DNA of 7,511 nucleotides from Frankiaceae bacterium (GTDB lineage Bacteria; Actinomycetota; Actinomycetes; JAVEEB01): the NCBI GenBank assembly GCA_030840665.1, contig JAVEEB010000330.1:1-7511 (forward strand), read 5' to 3'. The position numbers and the translations under genes are program-made. Within the stretch, counting starts at the first letter, position 1; the number at the start of each line of letters is the position of its first letter. The notes under the pieces are model-generated. The model was not told the DNA's origin, did not search any database, and saw only the letters and a program-made list of their open reading frames with translations. Positions 1 to 6,542 of this stretch are shown here, in pieces.

Positions 1-2
1 GG

Positions 3-140
3 AGGTGGGACGACGTGCACGCCTGGTTCCGCACGGACGGGACGAACTTCCGACTCCGCACGCGCCCGCCCGTCCGTCCGAGGAAACGTGCGGTACCGCG
101 TGTACCTCCCCGCACATTCGGACCGAAGCAGCGGGGCTAA
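3..140 (+). CDS. Possible C-terminal end of a gene entering from the left edge
   Basis: This reading frame is open from the window edge to a TAA at 138-140, giving 45 residues. Its first 24 or so codons have G or C at nearly every third position, as the clear genes here do; the other two forward frames do not. The peptide begins RWDDVHAWFRTDGTNFRLR and then turns strongly basic and proline-rich (RTRPPVRPRKR), ending PKQRG. I do not recognise the family. Third-position bias weakens after about position 78, so either the tail is poorly conserved or the reading is chance. The true start, if any, lies outside the window. Confidence is low because only a fragment is visible. Confidence 0.35.
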   Translation, partial: RWDDVHAWFRTDGTNFRLRTRPPVRPRKRAVPRVPPRTFGPKQRG

Positions 141-541
141 CCTCACGGCGATCAGCACCGCCTTGACCATTGGAGTCCGCTGAGCAGCAGCCAGACCGAC
201 GTCTAGCGCTCCTCGTGTCGCGACGCCCGCCCACTCGGGGCCCGCGCACGCGAGCCTCTGCGCCGACCGCTTCTCGCAACCAACCGGCGTGCAAAACACG
301 CACTCATCTGCCGCTTTGAGTGCGTTCAGCACGATTGTGCTCGCTTCCTCTGGGCCTCCCCGTACGAACCCGCTACGACGTGACGATTGGACCACCGACA
401 AGCGTCCGCCGACTTCCCCGCAACGCTGTTCCCAGTCAGACGCAGCTTGCTGTGTGGGTCCGTGGCCTCGACGTCCCGGAGGTCCATCTGCCACCCAGAC
501 ATCTCTCCCCAGGCACTGTGGGAATTGTCGACGGCCGCTGG
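141..541. other. Gene-free stretch upstream of the HNH gene
   Basis: No frame on either strand shows the third-position G/C bias of the neighbouring genes, and I see no tRNA, rRNA or insertion-sequence ends. A reading frame in phase with the HNH gene can be extended back to a TTG at 387, but codons 387-554 have only moderate GC at third positions, so I read them as non-coding. The only structure noticed is a pair of adjacent hairpins at 298-341, listed separately. The right end leads into the SOS-controlled promoter. Confidence 0.5.
298..341. terminator. Two adjacent hairpins, possible transcription end
   Basis: The first hairpin has a perfect 9-bp stem, ACGCACTCA (298-306) with TGAGTGCGT (317-325), around a 10-nt loop. 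Three bases later, AGCAC (328-332) pairs with GTGCT (337-341) around the loop GATT. No T-run follows on either strand, but actinobacterial terminators often lack one. The pair lies between the possible gene end at 140 and the start of the HNH gene at 555, so it could end read-through from the left. It could instead be an operator or have no function. Confidence 0.3.
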
Positions 542-547
542 TACATT
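542..547 (+). promoter_or_regulatory. Candidate -10 element of the HNH gene
   Basis: TACATT fits the actinobacterial primary-sigma -10 pattern TANNNT. It ends 7 nt before the A of the ATG at 555, which is the spacing expected if the transcript begins at the start codon (leaderless). No Shine-Dalgarno sequence precedes that ATG, and no well-spaced -35 is recognisable. The LexA palindrome begins on the last base of this hexamer, so bound LexA would cover the start point. An alternative -10 is TATGTT at 554-559. Confidence 0.4.
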
Positions 548-562
548 CGAACATATGTTCGA
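547..562. promoter_or_regulatory. LexA-binding SOS box (perfect palindrome)
   Basis: TCGAACATATGTTCGA is a perfect 16-bp palindrome and matches every fixed position of the actinobacterial SOS box TCGAAC-N4-GTTCGA, including the alternating purine/pyrimidine centre. It overlaps the likely -10 end and the first candidate ATG of the HNH gene, a position where LexA would block transcription until DNA damage. Several 13E12-family genes of Mycobacterium tuberculosis are reported to have such boxes, which supports the assignment. That LexA binds here is inferred from the match. Confidence 0.88.
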
Positions 563-1994
563 GATGACAAAGCCGCAGCCAATCGCTCCTGGGGTTTTCT
601 CCCTGGTCGGCGACGTCGCGATGGCGTCCCGACTGTCCTGGCTCGACAAGACCGACCCTGGTCCCGCCTTGATCACCGAGCTCGACAACCTGTCCGGCGG
701 GGACCTGCCGCCGGCCGGGCTTGTGCACGTCCTACGCGGGTGGGAGCGTGCCGAGGCGTGGCTCGCCGCGCGGAAGCAGACCGCGATCGTCGCGGTCGCC
801 GGCGCGCAGCCGCGGGACGCCGATGATTGGGCGCGGGAAGAAGTCGCCGCGTGTTTGCGGCTATCTCCCGGCTCCGCGAGGAACAGGGTCCGCGTCGCCC
901 GGCAACTGTGCGGGCGGCTGGCCGCGACCCACGCCGCACTGCTCCGTGGACAGGTCACCGTGTGGCAAGCGATCACCCTCACTGACGCGGTCGCGCCCCT
1001 ACCGGACGGTGCCGCCCGCGCGGTGCAGACCCGGGTCCTGCCCCGTGCGCATCTCCAGACTCTCCCGCAGTTCCGGGCCTCGGTCCGCCGCGCCGTGATC
1101 GCGGTCGACCCCCGGACGGCCCAGGAGCGCCACCTCGACGCGGCCGCCGGCCGGTGCGTCGACGTCGTCGCCGGCGAGGACGGGACAGCCACCGTGTACA
1201 TGACGGTCCCCGCAGCCGACGCCGCCGTCATCGACCTCGCGTGCCACACCCTCGCCCGCGAGATGCGCACCCCCGGCGACACCCGCACCCTCCCCCAGCG
1301 CACCGCGGACGCCCTCACCGAACTCTGCCGCCGCTACCTCACCGGCACCGGAACTGGCGTTGGTGCTGGCACTGGCCGGGGAGCGCCGCGGACCGCGCAC
1401 GGGCGCCCGTTCACCGTCGACATCACCATCGACCTCGCCACCTTGGCCGGCCTCGCCGACCACCCCGCGCACCTCGCCGGGTACGGACCCATCACCCCCG
1501 ACGTCGCCCGCGACATCGCCCGCACCTCCCTCTGGCGCTGGGTCCTCACCGACCCCACTACCGGCGCCGCCCTCGACTGCACGACCGCGCACGACCCCGG
1601 CCAACACCTCACCGACATCGTCATCGCCCGCCACCCCACCTGCACCGCCGCCGGCTGCCACAAACCCGCCGTCAACTGCGACCTGGACCACACTGTCCCC
1701 TACCCGGCCGGCCCCACCTGCGAATGCAACCTGGCGCCGCTCTGTCGTCGGCACCACCGGATGAAACACGAAGCCGGCTGGACCCTCCAGCACCTCCCCG
1801 ACCACACCCTCCGCTGGACCACCCCCGCCGGCGCGGTCTACTACGTCACCCCACCAGCCATCGGCCCGCCACACCCCGATCCCGACTACGAGCCACCCGC
1901 GCTGACTCGCCGCTGTGCGCATCCCAAAACCCCAAGCGGTCGCACGGCCCGAAGCGCACCCGTCATCATCAAGGACGACGAACCACCGTTCTAG
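555..1994 (+). CDS. DUF222/13E12-family HNH endonuclease-like protein
   Basis: This 479-residue protein has the layout of the actinobacterial 13E12 repeat family. An alpha-helical DUF222 region spans about residues 30-330, interrupted by a Gly/Thr-rich low-complexity linker near 260-275, and an HNH domain spans about 360-410. The HNH core is visible as CDLDH (375-379, His 379 the likely catalytic base) and CRRHHRMKH (397-405). Cys 363 and 368 with Cys 375 and 397 are candidate zinc ligands. The family is multicopy in many actinobacteria. Its role is unsettled: presumably DNA cleavage, possibly linked to repair or mobility. The ATG at 555 lies inside the SOS box and 7 nt after a TANNNT hexamer, suggesting a leaderless mRNA; ATGs at 564 and 621 are alternatives. 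The family call is strong, the exact start is not. It ends 52 bp from the convergent AAA gene. Confidence 0.9.
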   Translation: MFEMTKPQPIAPGVFSLVGDVAMASRLSWLDKTDPGPALITELDNLSGGDLPPAGLVHVLRGWERAEAWLAARKQTAIVAVAGAQPRDADDWAREEVAACLRLSPGSARNRVRVARQLCGRLAATHAALLRGQVTVWQAITLTDAVAPLPDGAARAVQTRVLPRAHLQTLPQFRASVRRAVIAVDPRTAQERHLDAAAGRCVDVVAGEDGTATVYMTVPAADAAVIDLACHTLAREMRTPGDTRTLPQRTADALTELCRRYLTGTGTGVGAGTGRGAPRTAHGRPFTVDITIDLATLAGLADHPAHLAGYGPITPDVARDIARTSLWRWVLTDPTTGAALDCTTAHDPGQHLTDIVIARHPTCTAAGCHKPAVNCDLDHTVPYPAGPTCECNLAPLCRRHHRMKHEAGWTLQHLPDHTLRWTTPAGAVYYVTPPAIGPPHPDPDYEPPALTRRCAHPKTPSGRTARSAPVIIKDDEPPF

Positions 1995-2046
1995 TGGAGC
2001 GGATGACCGCTGCCCTGGTGGAGGCGACGATGACTGCGTGCCGTAT
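1995..2046. other. Convergent spacer between the HNH and AAA genes
   Basis: This 52-bp spacer separates the stop codons of two converging genes. It contains one small hairpin, AGCGG-ATGA-CCGCT (1998-2011), with a 5-bp stem and no T-run. That is too weak to call a terminator with confidence, but nothing else here could end transcription of either gene. Confidence 0.3.
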
Positions 2047-3525
2047 CTAGGACTCCTCGAAACCGACCAACGGTGGGCCGCCAAAGAAGAATCCGTCGCG
2101 GCCAGCGACGGCCGAATGCGGCGGCCGCCCGCCGTACACGCCTGGCCCATGGCCGGAGCCGCCGACAAGCGCGCGGGTAAGTGCGTTGCGGCCGGCGCTG
2201 AGTTCCTCCAACGCGGCGAGAACGTGGGCTCCGGTAACGACGCTCGCCCCGTCGATGGCAGCGAGGAGCGCTGATCGGCGTACCAATTCCTTCAGGTACG
2301 AAGCTGTGGTCCCGGCCGTCTGCGCAACCACGACGTCGACATCGACGTCCTCGGCGAGCTGGACGCCACGCGAGTACAGGAGGAACAGCGCACGGCGGCC
2401 CGCGTCGTCCGGCAACGGGATCTCCACCGCCTGGTCGACGCGGCCGGGCCGCTGCGCGAGCGCCGCCTCGAGCACCTGCGCCCGGTTCGTCGTCAGCAGG
2501 AACGTGACATCCGCGTCCTCGGCGAGACCGTCGAGCTCATCGAGAACTTGGAAGAGCAACGGCTGCGGGCCGTGCGAGAAGCTGCGATCCTCCGCAACGA
2601 GATCGCAGTCCTCCAGTACGACGAGTGCTGGCTGGAAGGCGCGCGCGAGTTCCGCGGCCTCGCTGATGAAAGCCAGCGTCTGGCCGGCGAGCAACAGGAC
2701 GGTCACGTCGGGCATCAGACCGACGAGGTAGCGCACGGTCAGCGTCTTACCCGTCCCGGGCGGCCCGTGCAGAAGTACGCCGCGCTTGAGGTGTTGTCCC
2801 TGTTCGCGCAACCGCTCGCGGTGCTCTGCCAGGCCGATCACCTGTCGTTCGACGACATCGAGCGTTCCCTCGGGCAGGACGAGATCGTCGCGGTGGAGCA
2901 CCGCCCGCCGATGAAACCGGAGCGGACCCGTTGCAGGCCCGAACTCCGAGACACCGAAGGACAGCACCTGTCCCCGCAGCACGGACAGCTCGACAGCCTT
3001 GTCCTGCACGCTCCGCAGGAAGTCGGCAGCCGCCTCCGGATCGGCGCCGAGCACCTCGAGCACGACCCGCGGCCGTCCGCGGCGCATGTCGGCCTGCATC
3101 ATGAAGACGGCGGCCGCCTTTCCGCCGATGACGGTGAGCCACAGCCCCGCCGCGATCGACGTTTCCGTCTCCTCCGGCCCCACCGCAACCGTGACCCGCT
3201 GCACCGGTCCGAGGTCAACATGCCCGGCCCGGGCCGCGGCCACCAGCACCGTAAGGCCCTCGACCTGATGCATCGCCGAGCCGACGCCGAGCAGCTCAGC
3301 GTCAGCAGGCAGCACGGCGTTCAGAGCCCGGTTGACATCAGGGAGCCGGTACGGCGACCACGACTCCGCCGCCACCGGCAGGGTGGACGCCTCAGGGCCG
3401 AGGTGGGCGTCGAGGCGTCGGGTCAACGCGTTCGCGGTCACGGATCCCGGGCCATGCACCACCTGCTCGAGGAACCGCCGGAACAGTGCGCCGAACCGAG
3501 CAATGTCCTCCGTGTCATCTGCCAT
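2047..3525 (-). CDS. Single-ring AAA ATPase with uncharacterised N-terminal domain
   Basis: This 492-residue protein has one classical AAA module at about residues 215-445. Walker A is GPPGTGKT (254-261) and Walker B is LVVLEDCD (301-308), with E-D instead of the usual D-E. The sensor-1 Asn is 347 (TTN), and both second-region-of-homology arginines are present in RPGRVD (Arg 359 and 362). The lid follows, with ASYLKELVRRSALLAA. Residues 1-210 match no domain I can name; this is where such ATPases usually carry substrate or adaptor binding. The tail after 455 is rich in Gly, Pro and Phe. The ATG at 3525 was chosen because GAGG lies 9 nt upstream (plus-strand 3535-3538) and coding character fades beyond it, although the frame stays open further. 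It is probably an oligomeric ATP-driven remodelling enzyme in the cytoplasm, substrate unknown. E-D Walker B motifs also occur in Bcs1-like AAA proteins. It is divergent from the p97-like gene. Confidence 0.85.
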   Translation of the reverse strand: MADDTEDIARFGALFRRFLEQVVHGPGSVTANALTRRLDAHLGPEASTLPVAAESWSPYRLPDVNRALNAVLPADAELLGVGSAMHQVEGLTVLVAAARAGHVDLGPVQRVTVAVGPEETETSIAAGLWLTVIGGKAAAVFMMQADMRRGRPRVVLEVLGADPEAAADFLRSVQDKAVELSVLRGQVLSFGVSEFGPATGPLRFHRRAVLHRDDLVLPEGTLDVVERQVIGLAEHRERLREQGQHLKRGVLLHGPPGTGKTLTVRYLVGLMPDVTVLLLAGQTLAFISEAAELARAFQPALVVLEDCDLVAEDRSFSHGPQPLLFQVLDELDGLAEDADVTFLLTTNRAQVLEAALAQRPGRVDQAVEIPLPDDAGRRALFLLYSRGVQLAEDVDVDVVVAQTAGTTASYLKELVRRSALLAAIDGASVVTGAHVLAALEELSAGRNALTRALVGGSGHGPGVYGGRPPHSAVAGRDGFFFGGPPLVGFEES

Positions 3526-3534
3526 GCGGGTCAG

Positions 3535-3538
3535 CCTC
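3535..3538 (-). promoter_or_regulatory. Shine-Dalgarno deciding the AAA gene start
   Basis: On the minus strand GAGG stands 9 nt upstream of the ATG at 3525-3523. The open frame continues well beyond this point into the p97-like gene on the other strand, so this site is the main argument for starting at 3525. Unlike its divergent partner, this gene therefore appears to have a leadered mRNA. No TANNNT -10 for it was recognised in the spacer. Confidence 0.5.
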
Positions 3539-3586
3539 GCAGGCCACGACAGGTGGCGGCAAACGGCGGCCGAGACGGGACGCCCA

Positions 3587-3592
3587 TAGACT
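3587..3592 (+). promoter_or_regulatory. Candidate -10 element of the p97-like gene
   Basis: TAGACT fits TANNNT and ends 6 nt before the GTG start at 3599, matching the architecture of leaderless actinobacterial genes. The same bases contain an in-frame TAG (3587-3589), so the coding frame cannot extend further upstream and GTG 3599 is the first usable start. No Shine-Dalgarno sequence lies before that GTG. No clear -35 hexamer is seen about 17 bp upstream. Confidence 0.5.
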
Positions 3593-3598
3593 GCCGCC

Positions 3599-5779
3599 GT
3601 GCCGGAAGCCCCGACCTTGCAGCTGTACGTCGCGCTGCGGCAATCCGCCCTCGACGGGCGTCGCGGGATAGTGCGCGTCTCCCAAGCCGTTCTCACCGCG
3701 CTCGGTGCCCGACCCTGGTCACCGCTGCTGCTCACCGGGGCGCGGACGACCGGGGCTCTAGCGGCCCTCAGCGAGACCAGCGACAACCCGCGGATCCTGT
3801 TCTGCGACGACGTCGTCCTGTCGAACCTCGGCGTGGAACACGGCACGGAGATCACCGTCGCCCTCGACGACGACGAGTCCTGCCTCACCTTGACGCTGGT
3901 CGGCCCTGACGAGGTCACGTCGACCGTGAGCCCGGAGGCACTGCGGTTTGCGCTCCTCGGCAAGTCGGTCGCCCTCGGCGACCGGGTTTCCCTGCTGCCA
4001 CAGGATTTCTCCGTGCCTGCCGGAACGGATGCTGCCCAACGGGCAACCGCGCTGAGCGACCTGAGCGGCCTCATCCGCAGTGGCTGGTCCTCCACCCTTT
4101 TATCGGTTGCGGCGGCCGAGCCGGCAACACCGTCGATCGTGACTCCCTCGACGCAGGTCTCCTGGCGCGGCGGCCCACCCACGACCTCCTCGGGCGTCAA
4201 CGTCGTCGCAGTCGCGGGCGCCAATCCTGAAGATTCCCTGCCCGCCGTTGCCGTTGCCTTCAAGACGCTGCGGGACCGGTTGTCGCTGGCGTTCCAGCAG
4301 AGCGCGCTCCTGGGCCGGCTCGGCGGCAACACGCAGCTCGGCGTCCTGGTGACGGGTCCGGCAGGGTCCGGCAAGTCGGCGATGGTGGGCGCGGCGGCCG
4401 CCGCCGTGGGTGCCCACCTGGTGCACGTGTGGGGGCCGGGGCTCGCCGCGCTGGAGCCGAACAGTGCCGCGAAGGAACTGAAGCGGTTGGCGGACGAGGC
4501 GACCGCGACGTACCCGAGCGTTTTCTACATCGAGGACCTCGACGCGCTCACCCCTCGGGTGGGACCGGCGCCTCTCGCCTCAACCCTCATCGGCACGATG
4601 CGCCAGTTGCTGGCGACCAGCCGCACCGCTGTGGTCGCGAGCAGCGCCACCCCGGAGAACGTGTCCCGCGAAGTCGTGCACCCCGGGCTGCTGGACGTAC
4701 AACTCGCGGTGCCACTGCCGTCGAAGGCCGTGCGACGGGCGGTGCTGGCCGTGCAGACCGCACGCACGCCCCTCGCGGCCGACGTCGACCTCGACGTGAT
4801 CGCCGCCAAGACGCCGGGCTTCGTCGCGGCCGACCTGCTGGTGCTCTGCCGCGAGGCCGCGGTGTGCGCCGCCGATCGCCAGAAAGGCATCGCGGATGCC
4901 ACTGTGGCGGCCGCGGACTTCCTTGCCGCGTTGGAAACTGTAAGACCCACGTCCATGGCGGACACGTCGTTCGACCTGCCGGACCTGACCCTCGACGACG
5001 TCGGCGACATGGCCGAGGCGAAGCAGGTGCTGACCGAGGCGGTCATCTGGCCCCTGACGAACGCCGACACATTCTCGCGGTTGGGCATCGCCCCGTCGCA
5101 CGGCGTCCTGCTCTACGGCCCGCCCGGGTGCGGAAAAACGTTCCTGGTCAAGGCGTTGGCGGGCAGCGGTGGCGCCAACGTACTGTCCGTGAAGGGCGCC
5201 GAGTTGCTGTCCAAGTGGGTGGGTGAGAGCGAGAGTGGCGTACGCGAGCTGTTCCGGCGCGCGCGCGACGCGGCCCCGTCGCTCATCTTCTTCGATGAGA
5301 TCGACGCTCTTGCCCCAGTGCGGGGTCAGTCGTCCGACAGCGGCGTTACCGATCGCGTGGTCGCCGCCCTGCTCACCGAGCTCGACGGCATCGAGGAGCT
5401 GCGCAACGTGGTCGTCGTGGCCGCGACGAACCGCCCCGACCTCATCGACCCGGCGCTCCTGCGCCCCGGCCGCATCGATCGCCTCGTCTACGTCCCCCCG
5501 CCCGACGCTGACGCGCGCGCCCAAATCCTCAAGGCGGCCGGCCGCAAGGTGCCCTTCGCGGCAGATGTCGACCTCGCAGCGATCGCCGCCGACACCGAGG
5601 GCTTCTCCGCCGCCGACTGCGCGGCGCTCCTCCGGGAGGCAGCGATGGCGGCCATGCGCGAATCGCGGACCGCCGACATCGTCACGGCTGCGCACCTGGC
5701 GAGCGCGCGCGCCGTCGTGCGGCCCTCGATCCGGCCCGACCAAGCGGCGGCGCTGGCAGCCTTTGCCGCCAATCGCTGA
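3599..5779 (+). CDS. CDC48/p97-like double AAA ATPase
   Basis: This 726-residue protein has the p97/CDC48 plan: an N-terminal domain with CDC48_N-like double-psi barrel character (about 5-135), ring D1 (about 215-445) and ring D2 (about 465-705). D2 is canonical: Walker A GPPGCGKT (507-514), pore-loop KWVG (539-542), Walker B LIFFDEID (562-569), sensor-1 Asn 611, arginine fingers 622 and 625. D1 keeps Walker A GPAGSGKS (253-260) and an E-D Walker B (Glu 312, Asp 313). It lacks the sensor-1 Asn and both arginine fingers, which are replaced in VVHPGLLD, so it probably binds ATP but hydrolyses it poorly. Length and plan match the mycobacterial p97-like proteins Rv0435c and Msm0858. The expected role is ATP-driven unfolding or disassembly of proteins threaded through D2; substrates are unknown. 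The GTG start is fixed by an in-frame stop at 3587. The muramidase gene overlaps its end. Confidence 0.93.
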   Translation: MPEAPTLQLYVALRQSALDGRRGIVRVSQAVLTALGARPWSPLLLTGARTTGALAALSETSDNPRILFCDDVVLSNLGVEHGTEITVALDDDESCLTLTLVGPDEVTSTVSPEALRFALLGKSVALGDRVSLLPQDFSVPAGTDAAQRATALSDLSGLIRSGWSSTLLSVAAAEPATPSIVTPSTQVSWRGGPPTTSSGVNVVAVAGANPEDSLPAVAVAFKTLRDRLSLAFQQSALLGRLGGNTQLGVLVTGPAGSGKSAMVGAAAAAVGAHLVHVWGPGLAALEPNSAAKELKRLADEATATYPSVFYIEDLDALTPRVGPAPLASTLIGTMRQLLATSRTAVVASSATPENVSREVVHPGLLDVQLAVPLPSKAVRRAVLAVQTARTPLAADVDLDVIAAKTPGFVAADLLVLCREAAVCAADRQKGIADATVAAADFLAALETVRPTSMADTSFDLPDLTLDDVGDMAEAKQVLTEAVIWPLTNADTFSRLGIAPSHGVLLYGPPGCGKTFLVKALAGSGGANVLSVKGAELLSKWVGESESGVRELFRRARDAAPSLIFFDEIDALAPVRGQSSDSGVTDRVVAALLTELDGIEELRNVVVVAATNRPDLIDPALLRPGRIDRLVYVPPPDADARAQILKAAGRKVPFAADVDLAAIAADTEGFSAADCAALLREAAMAAMRESRTADIVTAAHLASARAVVRPSIRPDQAAALAAFAANR

Positions 5780-6542
5780 GGACGCGCCGATCACGCCCCG
5801 CCGCGGCTGGCGCAACCGCACCCGCACCCGCACCCGCACCCGCTCGAAGCGGGCGCGGTCACGGAAGCGCCGACTCGCGCGGGCAGTGGTCATCACGGTT
5901 GTAGCTGCCGCCGTGGCGGGGCTCGGCGGCTGGTTCGTCGGCGTGCCCCTGTACCGGCCATCGCTGAAGTCGGGCGAGCGGCTCGGTATTGACGTGTCGA
6001 GTCATCAGGGCTCCATCGACTGGGGCCGCGTGCGCGCCGACGGGGTTTCCTTCGCCTACCTGAAGGCCACCGAAGGAGGCACCTTCGATGATTCGACGTT
6101 CGCCGCGAACTGGCGTGCGGCTGACGACGCTGGCATCGCCCGCGGCGCGTACCACTTCTTCACGCTTTGTACGACGGGAATCCTGCAGGCACAGCACTTT
6201 CTCAGTGTTGCGGCACCGGATGCGGCATCGCTGCCGCCTGCGGTCGACCTGGAGCTCGCCGGAAACTGCTCAGCACGGCCGGCGAAGGCGGATGTGCGAC
6301 GTGAGCTCCGGGCGTTCACCGACGCGGTGGAGTCAGCGACCGGCCGACCGCTCGTTCTGTATGTGGGCAACGACTTCCAAACCGCGTACGGCGTCGACAT
6401 CGACCGTCCGCGATGGACACCGCGATGGTTGCGCCGGCCGTCCGGGAAGTGGGCGATCTGGCAGGCGAGCGGGAAAGGCACCGTAGATGGGATCGCCGGA
6501 CCGGTCGACCTTGATGTGGCCGCTGCGGCCTCAGCCGGCTGA
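5763..6542 (+). CDS. Membrane-anchored GH25 muramidase (lysozyme)
   Basis: Numbered from the proposed TTG start, the protein has 259 residues. A very basic N-terminus includes an Arg-Thr repeat at 19-27. One hydrophobic segment at about 41-62 suits a signal anchor with the enzyme outside. A glycoside hydrolase family 25 domain spans about 74-255. Family landmarks are GIDVSSHQG (75-83, catalytic-site Asp 77), YLKATEGG (99-106), YHFFTLC (130-136), PAVDLEL (159-165, with Asp 162 and Glu 164 the expected catalytic pair), WAIWQ (230-234) and VDLDVA near the end. Cys 136 and 169 could form a disulfide. GH25 enzymes cleave the N-acetylmuramic acid to N-acetylglucosamine beta-1,4 bond of peptidoglycan. 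The start is uncertain: there is no ATG or GTG before the membrane segment. TTG 5763 overlaps the p97-like gene by 17 nt, while GTG 5886 would delete the basic region. Translational coupling to the ATPase gene is likely. Confidence 0.88.
   Translation: MPPIAEDAPITPRRGWRNRTRTRTRTRSKRARSRKRRLARAVVITVVAAAVAGLGGWFVGVPLYRPSLKSGERLGIDVSSHQGSIDWGRVRADGVSFAYLKATEGGTFDDSTFAANWRAADDAGIARGAYHFFTLCTTGILQAQHFLSVAAPDAASLPPAVDLELAGNCSARPAKADVRRELRAFTDAVESATGRPLVLYVGNDFQTAYGVDIDRPRWTPRWLRRPSGKWAIWQASGKGTVDGIAGPVDLDVAAAASAG
5816..5843 (+). repeat. Hexanucleotide tandem repeat in the muramidase gene
   Basis: The tract has period 6 (unit CGCACC) over 28 bp and encodes alternating Arg and Thr in the cytoplasmic N-terminus of the GH25 protein. 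Gain or loss of units by slippage would add or remove Arg-Thr pairs without breaking the frame. It sits 5 residues before another basic cluster (KRARSRKRR), which together make an unusually long positive stretch before the membrane segment. Confidence 0.7.

Noticed and set aside
519..530. TTGTCG (525-530) as a -35 box for the HNH promoter
   Set aside because: Spacing to either candidate -10 (11 or 23 bp) is outside the usual range of about 16-19 bp.
387..554. Longer version of the HNH gene starting at TTG 387
   Set aside because: Third-position GC drops sharply in this segment, it contains the putative promoter and half of the SOS box, and no Shine-Dalgarno sequence precedes the TTG.
1998..2011. 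Hairpin AGCGG-ATGA-CCGCT as terminator of the HNH gene
   Set aside because: A 5-bp stem without a T-run is expected by chance in such GC-rich DNA; it is mentioned only in the spacer entry.
999..2168. Long minus-strand open frame of 389 codons opposite the HNH gene
   Set aside because: It is a Gly/Val/Asp-rich low-complexity shadow of the HNH reading frame, which itself has clear DUF222 and HNH motifs.
2548..3909. Long plus-strand open frame of 453 codons opposite the AAA gene
   Set aside because: Its Arg/His-rich composition is the mirror of a high-GC gene on the other strand, with no recognisable domain.
3526..4374. Extension of the single-ring AAA gene back to 4374 on the minus strand
   Set aside because: The extension is antisense to the clearly coding p97-like gene, is Ser/Arg-rich without domain features, and a good Shine-Dalgarno/ATG pair exists at 3525.
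4580..5896. Long minus-strand open frame of 438 codons opposite the p97-like gene
   Set aside because: It is an Arg/Gly-rich antisense shadow with no motifs, while the opposite strand carries canonical AAA motifs.
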